Shown piece by piece: positions 45,983 to 53,940 of a DNA stretch of 64,000 bases. A program made the position numbers and the translations under genes. Below the pieces are notes generated by a model. The model saw only the letters and a list, made by a program, of their open reading frames with translations. It made no database searches and was not told the DNA's origin. Origin of the DNA: Methylorubrum thiocyanatum (GTDB lineage Bacteria; Pseudomonadota; Alphaproteobacteria; Rhizobiales; Beijerinckiaceae); contig JACJIB010000011.1 in assembly GCA_014138645.1 (NCBI GenBank), forward strand, positions 62,001 to 126,000. The letters run 5' to 3'. Within the stretch, counting starts at the first letter, position 1; each line of letters starts with the position of its first letter.

Positions 45983-47581
45983 ATGCGCAGCTCCGATGGC
46001 GAGAAGAACCAGGCGGACGGGGCCCCGTCGGTCGCGCTCCGGCGCGGACCGGCCCGGCACCTTCGCTCGGCCCGGAGCTGGATCGCCCTCGGTGTCCTCG
46101 CGCCGCTCGGCATGCTGGCTCTCTCGGCGGTGATGCTGTTCGATCTCAGGCGAGATGCCTGGGAGAAGGCCGAGCAGACCTCGAAGAATCTGCTCCAGGT
46201 GATCGAGCGCGACATCGCCCGTAACGTCGAGATCATCGACCTATCGCTTCAAGGCATCGTCGACACTCTGAAGATGCCGGGTTTGGCCGACATGGATCCG
46301 CGCCTGCGCCAGCTCGCACTGTTCGATCGCGCTACGACGGCACGCGACATGGGGGTCATGCTCGTCGTCGACGAGAACGGAGACACGATCTTCGACGCGA
46401 AGACGGTCCCGGCCCGTCGGGTCAACAATGCGGATCGCGAATACTTCCAGCTCCACAAGGCACGGCCCGATCACGGGCTGCAGATCAGCCCGCCCCTGAT
46501 CTCGCGCCTCCTGGGCGAGCCGGTGACCGTGCTGAGCCGCCGCATCGACAAGCCTGACGGGTCCTTCGGCGGCGTGGTGCAGGCCAGCCTCAAGCTCGCC
46601 TATTTCAGCGCCCTGTTCGACCGGATCGGCCTCGGTCAGGACGGCGCAATCAACCTCTACCTGCGCGACGGCACCCGCCTGATGCGCTACCCCGCCGTGG
46701 AGGCCGATATCGGGGCGAACATCGCCGGAGCCCCGACCTTCCAACGCTTCCTCGCGGAGCGCAGCGGCAGCTTCACGGGCACCTCGGTTCGCGACGGGAT
46801 CGAGCGTTACTACGCCTTCACCCAAGTCGGCGACCTGCCGCTCGTCCTCAATGTCGCGCTCGGGACGCGGGAGATCGAGGCCGAGTGGCAGAGCAAGGCC
46901 GTGGGCATCGGCCTCGCCATCCTCGTCCTGTGCGGATTGACAATTCTGCTCTCGCTGCTGTTCGGGCGGGAACTGCGCCGCAGCGCCGCCATGCAGGCCG
47001 AACTGGCCCGGCTCGCGGGGACCGACCTCCTGACCGGGCTGCCGAACCGGCGCCGCTTCGAGGAAGCCTTCGAACAGGCTGCGAAAGCGTCGCGGCGCGC
47101 GGACCGGCCGCTCGCGCTCCTCGTGATCGATGCCGACCACTTCAAGCGCTACAACGACCGTCACGGGCACGCCGTCGGCGACGCGGTGCTTAAAAGCCTC
47201 GCGAGGAGTTTGACGGAGAGCCTTGGCCGGCCGAACGACCTCGCCGCCCGGGTCGGTGGGGAGGAGTTCGCCGTCCTGCTCCCCGATACGGATCGGGCCG
47301 GCGCCGCGCGCATCGCCGAAGCGATCCACGCGGCCGTTGCCGGCCTCGCCGTCCCCGCCGCCGGGATCGGCCCCGGGTCGATCACCGTGAGCATCGGCCT
47401 CGCCGTGACCGCGGGCGACCGGGCGACGGAGGATCTCTACCGGCGCGCCGATGCCGCCCTCTACGAGGCCAAGGAGAGCGGGCGCAACCGCACCTGCTGC
47501 GCCCCCGGCGCCGCGGAAGAGGCGCCCGACCGGCCGCCGACGCGCCTCACTGCTGCACCGCAGCGGCGCGTCGCGCGCTGA
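45983..47581 (+). CDS. Membrane-anchored diguanylate cyclase (periplasmic sensor plus GGDEF)
   Basis: 532 aa. The first membrane segment is about residues 30-53 (WIALGVLAPLGMLALSAVML) and the second about 307-327. A periplasmic PDC/dCache-like sensor domain lies between them (VVDENGDTIFDAKTVPARRV, REYFQLHK, ISPPLISRLLGEPVTVLSRR). The GGDEF domain is intact: TDLLTGLPNRRRFEEAF, DADHFKRYNDRHGHAVGD, and the active site GGEEF. RPND sits five residues before it, a proper inhibitory I-site. It makes c-di-GMP in response to an extracytoplasmic ligand. No partner gene adjacent. Confidence 0.95.
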   Translation: MRSSDGEKNQADGAPSVALRRGPARHLRSARSWIALGVLAPLGMLALSAVMLFDLRRDAWEKAEQTSKNLLQVIERDIARNVEIIDLSLQGIVDTLKMPGLADMDPRLRQLALFDRATTARDMGVMLVVDENGDTIFDAKTVPARRVNNADREYFQLHKARPDHGLQISPPLISRLLGEPVTVLSRRIDKPDGSFGGVVQASLKLAYFSALFDRIGLGQDGAINLYLRDGTRLMRYPAVEADIGANIAGAPTFQRFLAERSGSFTGTSVRDGIERYYAFTQVGDLPLVLNVALGTREIEAEWQSKAVGIGLAILVLCGLTILLSLLFGRELRRSAAMQAELARLAGTDLLTGLPNRRRFEEAFEQAAKASRRADRPLALLVIDADHFKRYNDRHGHAVGDAVLKSLARSLTESLGRPNDLAARVGGEEFAVLLPDTDRAGAARIAEAIHAAVAGLAVPAAGIGPGSITVSIGLAVTAGDRATEDLYRRADAALYEAKESGRNRTCCAPGAAEEAPDRPPTRLTAAPQRRVAR

Positions 47582-47620
47582 GGCCGGGGCCGCTCCGGCG
47601 AGCCCGCTCGCGCGATGGCC

Positions 47621-48046
47621 TTACGGGCAGGGATGGCGGGCGCCGTCGTTGCCGAGATAGGTTCCGCTCCGGGCGTCGTAGGAACGGAACCGGCGGGCGC
47701 AGGCCGCCACGGCCTCCGGATCGGCGCCGCCCTGCACCACGACGGGGGCGGCCTGGGCCTGCGAATTGGCGATGGCGCCGCCGAGGATGGCCCCGGCCGC
47801 GAGGCCCGCCACGCCCGCGCCGACCGCGGCGCCAACGCCCGGGCCACGGCGATAGCCGCGGCCATAGCCGTAGCGGCGATGCCCGTAATGGCGGTGTCCG
47901 TAGCGGCGGAACTGGACGTAGCCGGTCGGCAGATCGCCTCGGATCAGGGCTTCCACCGGGCTCTGTGCCGCGGGCGCGGCCGAAGCCGAGACGGGGGCGC
48001 CGACGAGGAGAGCCGCAACGGCAGCGAAGGCGAAGGACGATTTCAT
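47621..48046 (-). CDS. BA14K-family secreted protein
   Basis: 141 aa with a signal peptide ending SASAAP. The C-terminal BA14K signature is complete: CARRFRSYDARSGTYLGNDG then ARHPCP. The middle has a His/Tyr/Arg-rich segment (YGHRHYGHRRYGYGRGYRRG) and a glycine-zipper-like GVGAAVGAGVAGLAAGAILG. Brucella BA14K is an immunoreactive, lectin-like protein. Likely envelope-associated. Confidence 0.9.
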   Translation of the reverse strand: MKSSFAFAAVAALLVGAPVSASAAPAAQSPVEALIRGDLPTGYVQFRRYGHRHYGHRRYGYGRGYRRGPGVGAAVGAGVAGLAAGAILGGAIANSQAQAAPVVVQGGADPEAVAACARRFRSYDARSGTYLGNDGARHPCP

Positions 48047-48207
48047 CAGTCTGGCAACTCCATGATGCAGATCGAGCCTCGGCTCGAAACGGGACGCCGA
48101 CCGGTTCGACCGGCCGGCGTCTCAAGGACAACGTGCGAAGCGGGAGCCCGCATCCGGCGTCGTGATGTCGCCGGATGCGGGGCGTGAATCCCGTCCCGGT
48201 CGCGAAC

Positions 48208-49122
48208 TCAGTCGCGAGCGGTCGGGTAGATCGGCTTCGGCGCGGCGAGCAGCCCGCCGAGGAAGGCGGCGATGGCGCCGAGGATCAGGGCGATCGAGGC
48301 GTAGAGGGCGCCCTGGGTCGCGAGCGACTTCGCGGTCTTGGCTGCTTCTTCCGCCTGCTTCTTGGCGCTGGCGACCGCCTGCTCGTACTGCTTCTGGTAA
48401 TCCTGCACCTGCTGGCGGGCTTGGTCGACCGGGATGTTCTGCGCCTTGGCGAGCGCGTCGGCGGCGCGGGTCTCCGCCTGCTGCTTGTCCGCGGCGTCGC
48501 CCGAGAGCAGGGCCCGCATGGCCGAGACGGCGGCGTCGCGGGCGGCCTGCGGATCCTGGCCGGCGGCCTGATCCTTCACCCGCTGCTCGATCCGCTCGAG
48601 GGGGTTCGGAATCTTGGTCAGCGAGGGGGCGGCAGCCTGCGCTGCGGTCTGAACCGTTCCGCCGACGAGGTTGCCGGCTCCGCCGAGCGCCGAGCCCACG
48701 GTGCTGACGGCGCTGCCGACGAGGCCGCTCGCGGCGGAGGTCAGCAGGTAGAGGACGACGAGGGTGGTGGCGACCCAGGAGACGAAGCCGTGCAGCCCGG
48801 CGACGCCGCGCGCGGGCTTGCCGGCAAGGCGCCCGGCGATCAGGCCGCCGATGAGGGATGCGATGATGCCCGAGGCGACGAACCACGCGCCCGCACCGAG
48901 CGAGAAGTTCGATGCGCTCGGGTTCTCAGCCGCGGTCTCGACGCTGACCGAGGCGAGGCCGGCAGCCACGCCCACGAGGTTGATGACGACCTGCGTCACC
49001 AATGCCGTCGCGGCACCGGCGAAGACGGCGCCCCAGGAGACTTGGTTGAGGGCCACGGTCTCGCGGGCAAGGGTCCGCGTCCCGTCGACGGGGGTCGGTT
49101 GAAAGCCGGAAGGATAGGTCAC
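48208..49122 (-). CDS. PhnA-like membrane protein, function unknown
   Basis: 304 aa. Three hydrophobic segments in the N-terminal 140 residues (VSWGAVFAGAATALVTQVVI, ASGIIASLIGGLIAGRLA, WVATTLVVLYLLTS). A long polar helical region of about 110 residues (Ala/Gln/Lys-rich, coiled-coil-like) follows, and a last membrane segment ends the protein (ILGAIAAFLGGLLA). The order suggests a cytoplasmic or periplasmic stalk held at both ends. Same strand as the CsbD gene upstream. Confidence 0.75.
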   Translation of the reverse strand: MTYPSGFQPTPVDGTRTLARETVALNQVSWGAVFAGAATALVTQVVINLVGVAAGLASVSVETAAENPSASNFSLGAGAWFVASGIIASLIGGLIAGRLAGKPARGVAGLHGFVSWVATTLVVLYLLTSAASGLVGSAVSTVGSALGGAGNLVGGTVQTAAQAAAPSLTKIPNPLERIEQRVKDQAAGQDPQAARDAAVSAMRALLSGDAADKQQAETRAADALAKAQNIPVDQARQQVQDYQKQYEQAVASAKKQAEEAAKTAKSLATQGALYASIALILGAIAAFLGGLLAAPKPIYPTARD

Positions 49123-49191
49123 TCTGGTACTCCAAGTCTGGCAGCGAGGCCCGGGGGCGTTAGTTCGGGCGCTCGGAAGAAGGGGCAGCGG

Positions 49192-49524
49192 TCAGTTGCG
49201 TCCGCGCACGAGCAGTCCGAGGCCGAAGCCGATCAGGCCGGCGACGATCAGGGAGGCGTGCGGCCACTCGACCGAGCGCTCGTGACCCTCATGCAGGGTC
49301 CGGCGGCCGCGATCGTAGAGGTCCTCGGCGGTGTCGTAGGCTTCGTCCGCGGCGTGACGCACGGCGTCCTTGGCCTGACCGTACACGCTCTCGGCCCGGC
49401 CCGAGGCCTCGCGCAGGCGGCCCTCGGCGGAATCGCGGCGCGAGTCGGTCAAATCGCCGAAGGCGCCCTGTACCTTGCCGCCCAACTCCCGGGCGGCACC
49501 CGTGATCCTGTTCGTATCGACCAT
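49192..49524 (-). CDS. CsbD-family stress protein with C-terminal membrane helix
   Basis: 110 aa. The CsbD-like repeat DTNRITGAARELGGKVQGAF, GDLTDSRRDSAEGRLREASG and QAKDAVRHAADEAYDTAEDL gives an amphipathic, charged helical region. One membrane segment (LIVAGLIGFGLGLLV) ends in a basic tail RGRN. CsbD members are general-stress proteins of unknown biochemistry; the membrane tail resembles ElaB/YqjD ribosome-membrane tethers. Confidence 0.85.
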   Translation of the reverse strand: MVDTNRITGAARELGGKVQGAFGDLTDSRRDSAEGRLREASGRAESVYGQAKDAVRHAADEAYDTAEDLYDRGRRTLHEGHERSVEWPHASLIVAGLIGFGLGLLVRGRN

Positions 49525-49879
49525 GGTCGCGATCCTCGCTCTCGATGTTTTGGTCCGCCGCCTTCGAGGGCGGGACTTCGTTCGATTCCGGCCGTCAGCT
49601 TGGCCGGGCAGCGGAGCACGAACGGATTGTGGACAATCTGGTTCCGGTGCCGTGAGGCGGATCCACAGTCACAATCGCGCCAGGACTTCGCGTAGGTTTG
49701 AGACTTCGCGCAGGCTCGAGACTTAAAGCCGGTTCAAGACTTCGCCCAGGTCCAACGGGCGGAGTGGCCTGCGGTGCCCGTACCGGTCTGCATTCGCGTT
49801 CAACGACGGTTCAATCGGCGCGCCCTACTTGACGGAGGCCGGCGCGGCGCCCCGCCGCCCGAAATGTCGGGAGATCGAC
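49525..49879. other. 355-base divergent region between the CsbD and HhH genes
   Basis: It holds an 18-base tandem repeat, listed separately, and otherwise no recognisable gene. Promoters for both flanking genes are expected here. Confidence 0.5.
49684..49755. repeat. Four tandem 18-base repeats
   Basis: Copies at 49684, 49702, 49720 and 49738 share GACTTCGC-AGGT-type sequence: GACTTCGCGTAGGTTTGA, GACTTCGCGCAGGCTCGA, GACTTAAAGCCGGTTCAA and GACTTCGCCCAGGTCCAA. The third is most diverged. The unit is a multiple of three, but stop codons occur in the frames examined, so coding is unlikely. Confidence 0.85.
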
Positions 49880-50281
49880 ATGCGTTCTTCTCTTCTGCGC
49901 ACCTTCACCGTTCTGATCGGGCTCGCCGCCGCCCCGGCGCTGGCGCAGGCGCCGAGCCCCGCCACACCCCCCGCCGCAACGAAGCCGCCGGCGAGCGCGC
50001 CGTCCGCGCCCAGTGCCGCTCCATCGGCCGCGCCGTCCAAGATGGACGCCAAGATGGACGCCAAGACGAATCCCAAGACAGAGACGAAGGCGGAGCTGAT
50101 CGACATCAACTCGGCCACGGCCGAGGAACTGAGCCGGCTCAAGGGGATCGGCGAGGCGCGCTCGGCCGCCATCGTCAAGGGCCGCCCCTACCGGGGCAAG
50201 GATGAGCTGGTTCGCAAGAAGATCCTGCCGGAATCGGTCTATGCCGGCATCAAGGACCAGATCATCGCCAAGCAGAAATAG
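49880..50281 (+). CDS. Secreted helix-hairpin-helix (ComEA-like) protein
   Basis: 133 aa. A signal peptide (ending ALAQA) is followed by a Pro/Ala/Ser-rich linker with a short duplication KMDAKMDAK. The C-terminal HhH domain is of ComEA type: ELIDINSATAEELSRLKGIG then EARSAAIVKGRPYRGKDELV. ComEA binds incoming DNA in the periplasm, but many short alphaproteobacterial members have no tested role. GGGAGA precedes ATG 49880. Confidence 0.85.
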   Translation: MRSSLLRTFTVLIGLAAAPALAQAPSPATPPAATKPPASAPSAPSAAPSAAPSKMDAKMDAKTNPKTETKAELIDINSATAEELSRLKGIGEARSAAIVKGRPYRGKDELVRKKILPESVYAGIKDQIIAKQK

Positions 50282-50376
50282 ACTTTCATCCGCCGGTTCG
50301 TCGGCGGCCCTATCGGGACGGCGCGCGCGGTGCTACGCGCCGCCGGACCCGCACTTCGCAGACGCCCGAACCGCCC

Positions 50377-51006
50377 ATGTCCGCCGCCAGCTCCCGGATC
50401 CGCCTCCATCGCGGCGACCTGCCGCCCGATTTCGCGCCCGGCGCGGCGATCGCCATCGACACCGAGACGCTGGGGCTCAATCCGCACCGCGACCGGCTCT
50501 GCGTCGTGCAGATCTCCCGCGGCGACGGCAGCGCCGACGTGGTGCAGATCCGGCCCGGCGACCCGGCGCCGGAGCGGCTCAAGGCGGTCCTGGCCGACGC
50601 GCAGGTCGTCAAGATCTTCCACTTCGCCCGGTTCGACCTCGCGGTGCTGTTCAAGGCGTTCGGCGTGATGCCGATGCCGGTCTACTGCACCAAGGTCGCT
50701 TCAAAGCTCGCCCGGACCTACACCGACCGGCACGGCCTGAAGGACGTGGTGCGCGAACTCGTGGGCGTCGATCTCTCCAAGCAGCAGCAATCCTCCGACT
50801 GGGGCGCCGAGGCCTTGAGCCAGGCGCAGATCGACTACGCCGCCTCCGACGTGCTGCACCTGCATGCAGCCCGCGAACGCCTCGACGCGATGCTCGCCCG
50901 CGAGGGGCGCACCGAGATGGCGCAGGCCTGTTTCGATTTCCTGCCGACGCGGGCCAAGCTCGATCTCGCCGGCTGGCCGGAGATGGATATCTTCGCCCAC
51001 ACATGA
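50377..51006 (+). CDS. rnd: Ribonuclease D, short form
   Basis: 209 aa, lacking the HRDC domains of E. coli RNase D. It is a DEDD-type 3'-5' exonuclease for tRNA and small RNA. Exo I is AIDTETLGL, Exo II FHFARFDLAVL, and Exo III DYAASDVLHLH with Tyr and Asp retained. It likely matures tRNA 3' ends. The next gene, lptC, is 205 bases downstream. Confidence 0.93.
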   Translation: MSAASSRIRLHRGDLPPDFAPGAAIAIDTETLGLNPHRDRLCVVQISRGDGSADVVQIRPGDPAPERLKAVLADAQVVKIFHFARFDLAVLFKAFGVMPMPVYCTKVASKLARTYTDRHGLKDVVRELVGVDLSKQQQSSDWGAEALSQAQIDYAASDVLHLHAARERLDAMLAREGRTEMAQACFDFLPTRAKLDLAGWPEMDIFAHT

Positions 51007-51211
51007 GCCGGAGACCACGCCCGAGGCGATGCCGGCCGGCAACGCTTCCCGCGGAAGAGTGCCGAGGCGCCGCGTTTCGCACTGCTTCCGGTGCGGGGGC
51101 GCACGCGGGCGCCGTTGATCATCTCTGGCTGACGAGGCCATAACTTCGCCACCGCACCGGGGCATCCGGCCGGCAGGGCGCGACCGCACGCGCCGACCCT
51201 TCAGGAACGCG

Positions 51212-51973
51212 ATGCAGGCGGCCGACACCATCCAGACGGAGACGGATCTCCTCGCGCTCGCCGCGAACGAGAACGCGCGTCGCAGGCGGGCGCACGGGCG
51301 GGCGCGCCGCCACAGCGCGCAGGTGCGCACGCTGCGCCGGGTGATCCCCTTCGCCGCCGGCTTCGCCGTGCTGGGGCTGGCGGGCATCGTGCTGTGGAGC
51401 CCGTTCTCGGGCAGCATCCCCAACGTCTCGATCGGTCCGATCAGCGTCTCGGGCACCAAGGTCACCATGGAGAGCCCGCGCCTGTCCGGCTTCCGCAAGG
51501 GCGAGCGCGGTTACGAAGTGGTCGCCGAGGCCGCGCAGCAGGATGTGCGCAAGCCCAGCATCATCGAGTTGCAGGCCATGAAGGGCCACGTCGCCACCGA
51601 CGACAAGGGCGGCCGCGCCTATCTCCAGGCGCGGGGTGGCGTCTTCGACTCGACCCGTGAATCGCTCAACCTCGAGAATGACATCCGCCTCTGGACCGAC
51701 AAGGGCGAGGAGGTCCGCCTCTCGGTCGCCGCCGTCGATTTCAAGACCGGCAGCCTGCGCTCGTCGAAGGCCGTGACCGTGACGGTGCCTTCGGGTTCCA
51801 TCGTCGCCGACAGCCTCGATGTGGTCGAGAACGGCCGGGTCATCTCCTTCGTCGGCCGGGTCCATGCCGTGTTCCACGGCGACGAGGCCGATTCCGGGGG
51901 CGCTGCCGCCAAGGTCGCCCTGCGGTCGGATTCGGAGCGCATCCACACCTCCGCGGCGGAACCCACGCGATGA
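51212..51973 (+). CDS. lptC: LPS export protein LptC
   Basis: 253 aa. An N-terminal cytoplasmic basic segment of about 45 residues precedes one membrane anchor (VIPFAAGFAVLGLAGIVLW). The periplasmic beta-jellyroll domain contains KVTMESPRLSGFRKGERGYE and NLENDIRLWTDKGEEV. LptC passes LPS from LptBFG to LptA. Its stop overlaps the lptA ATG (ATGA), showing translational coupling. Confidence 0.92.
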   Translation: MQAADTIQTETDLLALAANENARRRRAHGRARRHSAQVRTLRRVIPFAAGFAVLGLAGIVLWSPFSGSIPNVSIGPISVSGTKVTMESPRLSGFRKGERGYEVVAEAAQQDVRKPSIIELQAMKGHVATDDKGGRAYLQARGGVFDSTRESLNLENDIRLWTDKGEEVRLSVAAVDFKTGSLRSSKAVTVTVPSGSIVADSLDVVENGRVISFVGRVHAVFHGDEADSGGAAAKVALRSDSERIHTSAAEPTR

Positions 51974-52707
51974 CGCGGCGTCTCGGCCCGGCCCTGGCCG
52001 CCGGAATTGCCCTGCTCCTGGCCCTGCCGGCCGCTGCCGCTCCTCCCAAGGAGTCTGCCAAGGACACGAAGGAGAAGTCCGCGCCGCTCGGCACCGTCGG
52101 CGGCGGCAAGGGGCCGATCAAGATCGACGCCGACCGTCTCGACGTGTTCGACAAGGAGAACAAGGCGATCTTCGCCGGCAACGTCGTGGCGGTTCAGGGC
52201 GAGAGCACGATCCGCTGCTCGGCCATGACGGTCCATTACAAGCGCGACAAGGACAAGGATCCGGGCAAGGACGCCGCGAAGGGTGATCCGAAGACCGAGG
52301 CTCAGGCGGCCGAGGACGCGAAGGCCAAGGCGGCGATGGGCGGCAGCGGCATCCGCAAGGTCGAGTGCGCCGGCCCCGTCACCGTGGCGCAGAAGGATCA
52401 GATCGCCACCGGCGACAATGCGGTGTTCGATCAGGAGGCCAAGCGCATCGTGCTGACGGGCAACGTCGTGCTCAGCCAGTGCCAGAACGTCACCCGCGGC
52501 TCGCGGCTCGTCTACGACATGGCGACCGGCCGCGCGAACATGGACCCGGTGGCGGGCGGGCGCGTCTCGGCGATGTTCGTGCCGGGCGAGGGCGCCGAGG
52601 CCAAGGGGGGGCAGCCGAAGGGCTGCACCCAGCCGGCCGTCGCGGCCAAACCCGGCGGCAAGGCTGCCGAGAAGCCAGCCGCGAAGACGCGGGCGCAGGC
52701 GAACTGA
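51970..52707 (+). CDS. lptA: LPS transport periplasmic bridge protein LptA
   Basis: 245 aa with a signal peptide (LALPAAAAP). An OstA-like jellyroll follows: IKIDADRLDVFDKENKAIFA, GNVVAVQGESTIRCSAM, VLTGNVVLSQCQNVTRGSRL. A Lys/Asp-rich insertion (about 90-115) and a Pro/Ala/Lys tail make it longer than the E. coli protein. It bridges LPS across the periplasm. Confidence 0.95.
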   Translation: MTRRLGPALAAGIALLLALPAAAAPPKESAKDTKEKSAPLGTVGGGKGPIKIDADRLDVFDKENKAIFAGNVVAVQGESTIRCSAMTVHYKRDKDKDPGKDAAKGDPKTEAQAAEDAKAKAAMGGSGIRKVECAGPVTVAQKDQIATGDNAVFDQEAKRIVLTGNVVLSQCQNVTRGSRLVYDMATGRANMDPVAGGRVSAMFVPGEGAEAKGGQPKGCTQPAVAAKPGGKAAEKPAAKTRAQAN

Positions 52708-52709
52708 CC

Positions 52710-53594
52710 ATGGCGGGAGCCGGGATGCCTGCGGGCGTGCCGCGTCACGCGGTCGCCCAGCCGAGGCCGATGAGCCACGGCCGTAAGGCCTCGTGGTTCG
52801 GCCGCCTGTTCGGGCGCGACGGGCCGGCACCGCAGGCGGCGTCCGATGCCGCCCTGGCCGAGGGCGGCGGTCCGGGCGTCCTTCACGTGCGGGGCCTGCG
52901 CAAGAGCTACGGCGCGCGCACCGTCGTCCACGAGGCCGGGCTCACCGTGCATAACGGCGAGGCGGTGGGGCTGCTCGGGCCGAACGGCGCCGGCAAGACG
53001 ACGATCTTCTACATGATCACCGGCCTCGTACCGGCCGACCGCGGCTTCATCAGCCTCGACGGGATGGAGATCACCCACCTGCCGATGTACCAGCGCGCCC
53101 GCCTCGGCATCGGCTATCTGCCGCAGGAAGCCTCGATCTTCCGCGGGCTGTCGGTCGAGGACAACATCCGCGCCGTGCTGGAAGTGGCCGAGCCCGACCG
53201 CAAGACCCGGGAGCGCAAGCTCGACTCGCTGCTCGAGGAGTTCGACATCGCTCGCTTGCGCAAGTCGCCCTCGATCGCCCTATCGGGCGGCGAGCGTCGA
53301 CGCTGCGAGATCGCCCGGGCGCTCGCCTCCTCGCCGACCTTCATGCTCCTTGACGAGCCCTTCGCCGGCATCGACCCGATCGCAGTGGGCGACATCCAGG
53401 ATCTGGTGAAGCACCTGAAGCAGCGCGGCATCGGCGTGCTCATCACCGACCACAATGTCCGCGAGACGCTGGGCCTGATCGACCGCGCCTACATCGCCCA
53501 TTCCGGCCGCATCCTCACCGAGGGCACGCCCGAGCAGATCGTGGCGAACGAGGATGCCCGTCGGCTCTATCTCGGCGAGGATTTCCGCCTGTAG
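52710..53594 (+). CDS. lptB: LPS export ABC transporter ATP-binding protein LptB
   Basis: 294 aa. An ABC ATPase that powers LPS extraction. Walker A is GPNGAGKTT near residue 91, Q-loop YLPQEASIF, signature LSGGERRRCEIARAL, Walker B FMLLDEPFAGIDP, H-loop ITDHNVRETL. The first 55 residues are a polar extension not found in E. coli LptB; an internal ATG at 52770 could be the true start. It is 2 bases after lptA. Confidence 0.96.
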   Translation: MAGAGMPAGVPRHAVAQPRPMSHGRKASWFGRLFGRDGPAPQAASDAALAEGGGPGVLHVRGLRKSYGARTVVHEAGLTVHNGEAVGLLGPNGAGKTTIFYMITGLVPADRGFISLDGMEITHLPMYQRARLGIGYLPQEASIFRGLSVEDNIRAVLEVAEPDRKTRERKLDSLLEEFDIARLRKSPSIALSGGERRRCEIARALASSPTFMLLDEPFAGIDPIAVGDIQDLVKHLKQRGIGVLITDHNVRETLGLIDRAYIAHSGRILTEGTPEQIVANEDARRLYLGEDFRL

Positions 53595-53940
53595 GCGGAC
53601 CGCCGACCTTCCCGAGACGGTCACCCGATCCGGTCACGGCTCCTGAACCACGGTTGCCGATCGCCCCCGTGCGGGCAAGGCTTTCTTGGTTCCCACCATG
53701 CGACCCGCGAGCGTCGCGCCTTCCGCTGCACGGGAGCGGCCGTGGCCGGCCTGTCCCGCTGCGCCTGTTGCAGGTCTGCAGGTTTATCTGGATTTCGCTG
53801 GCGCGGCGCCAATCAGACTTTGACGTCCGCGTTCGATGTGGTTAGACCTAAACAAAGGAGAAGCAAAGAACGTGCCGGATTGGGGGCGGCTCTCGCTCGG
53901 GCTGCGTTTTCGCAATGATTTCTGAGGGTTGGGCGTCGCG
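53595..53940. other. 346-base intergenic region upstream of rpoN
   Basis: No gene seen. A candidate promoter TTGACG (53820-53825) with TAGACC (53843-53848), spacer 17, lies about 95 bases before the rpoN start, so rpoN may be transcribed separately from lptB. Confidence 0.5.
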
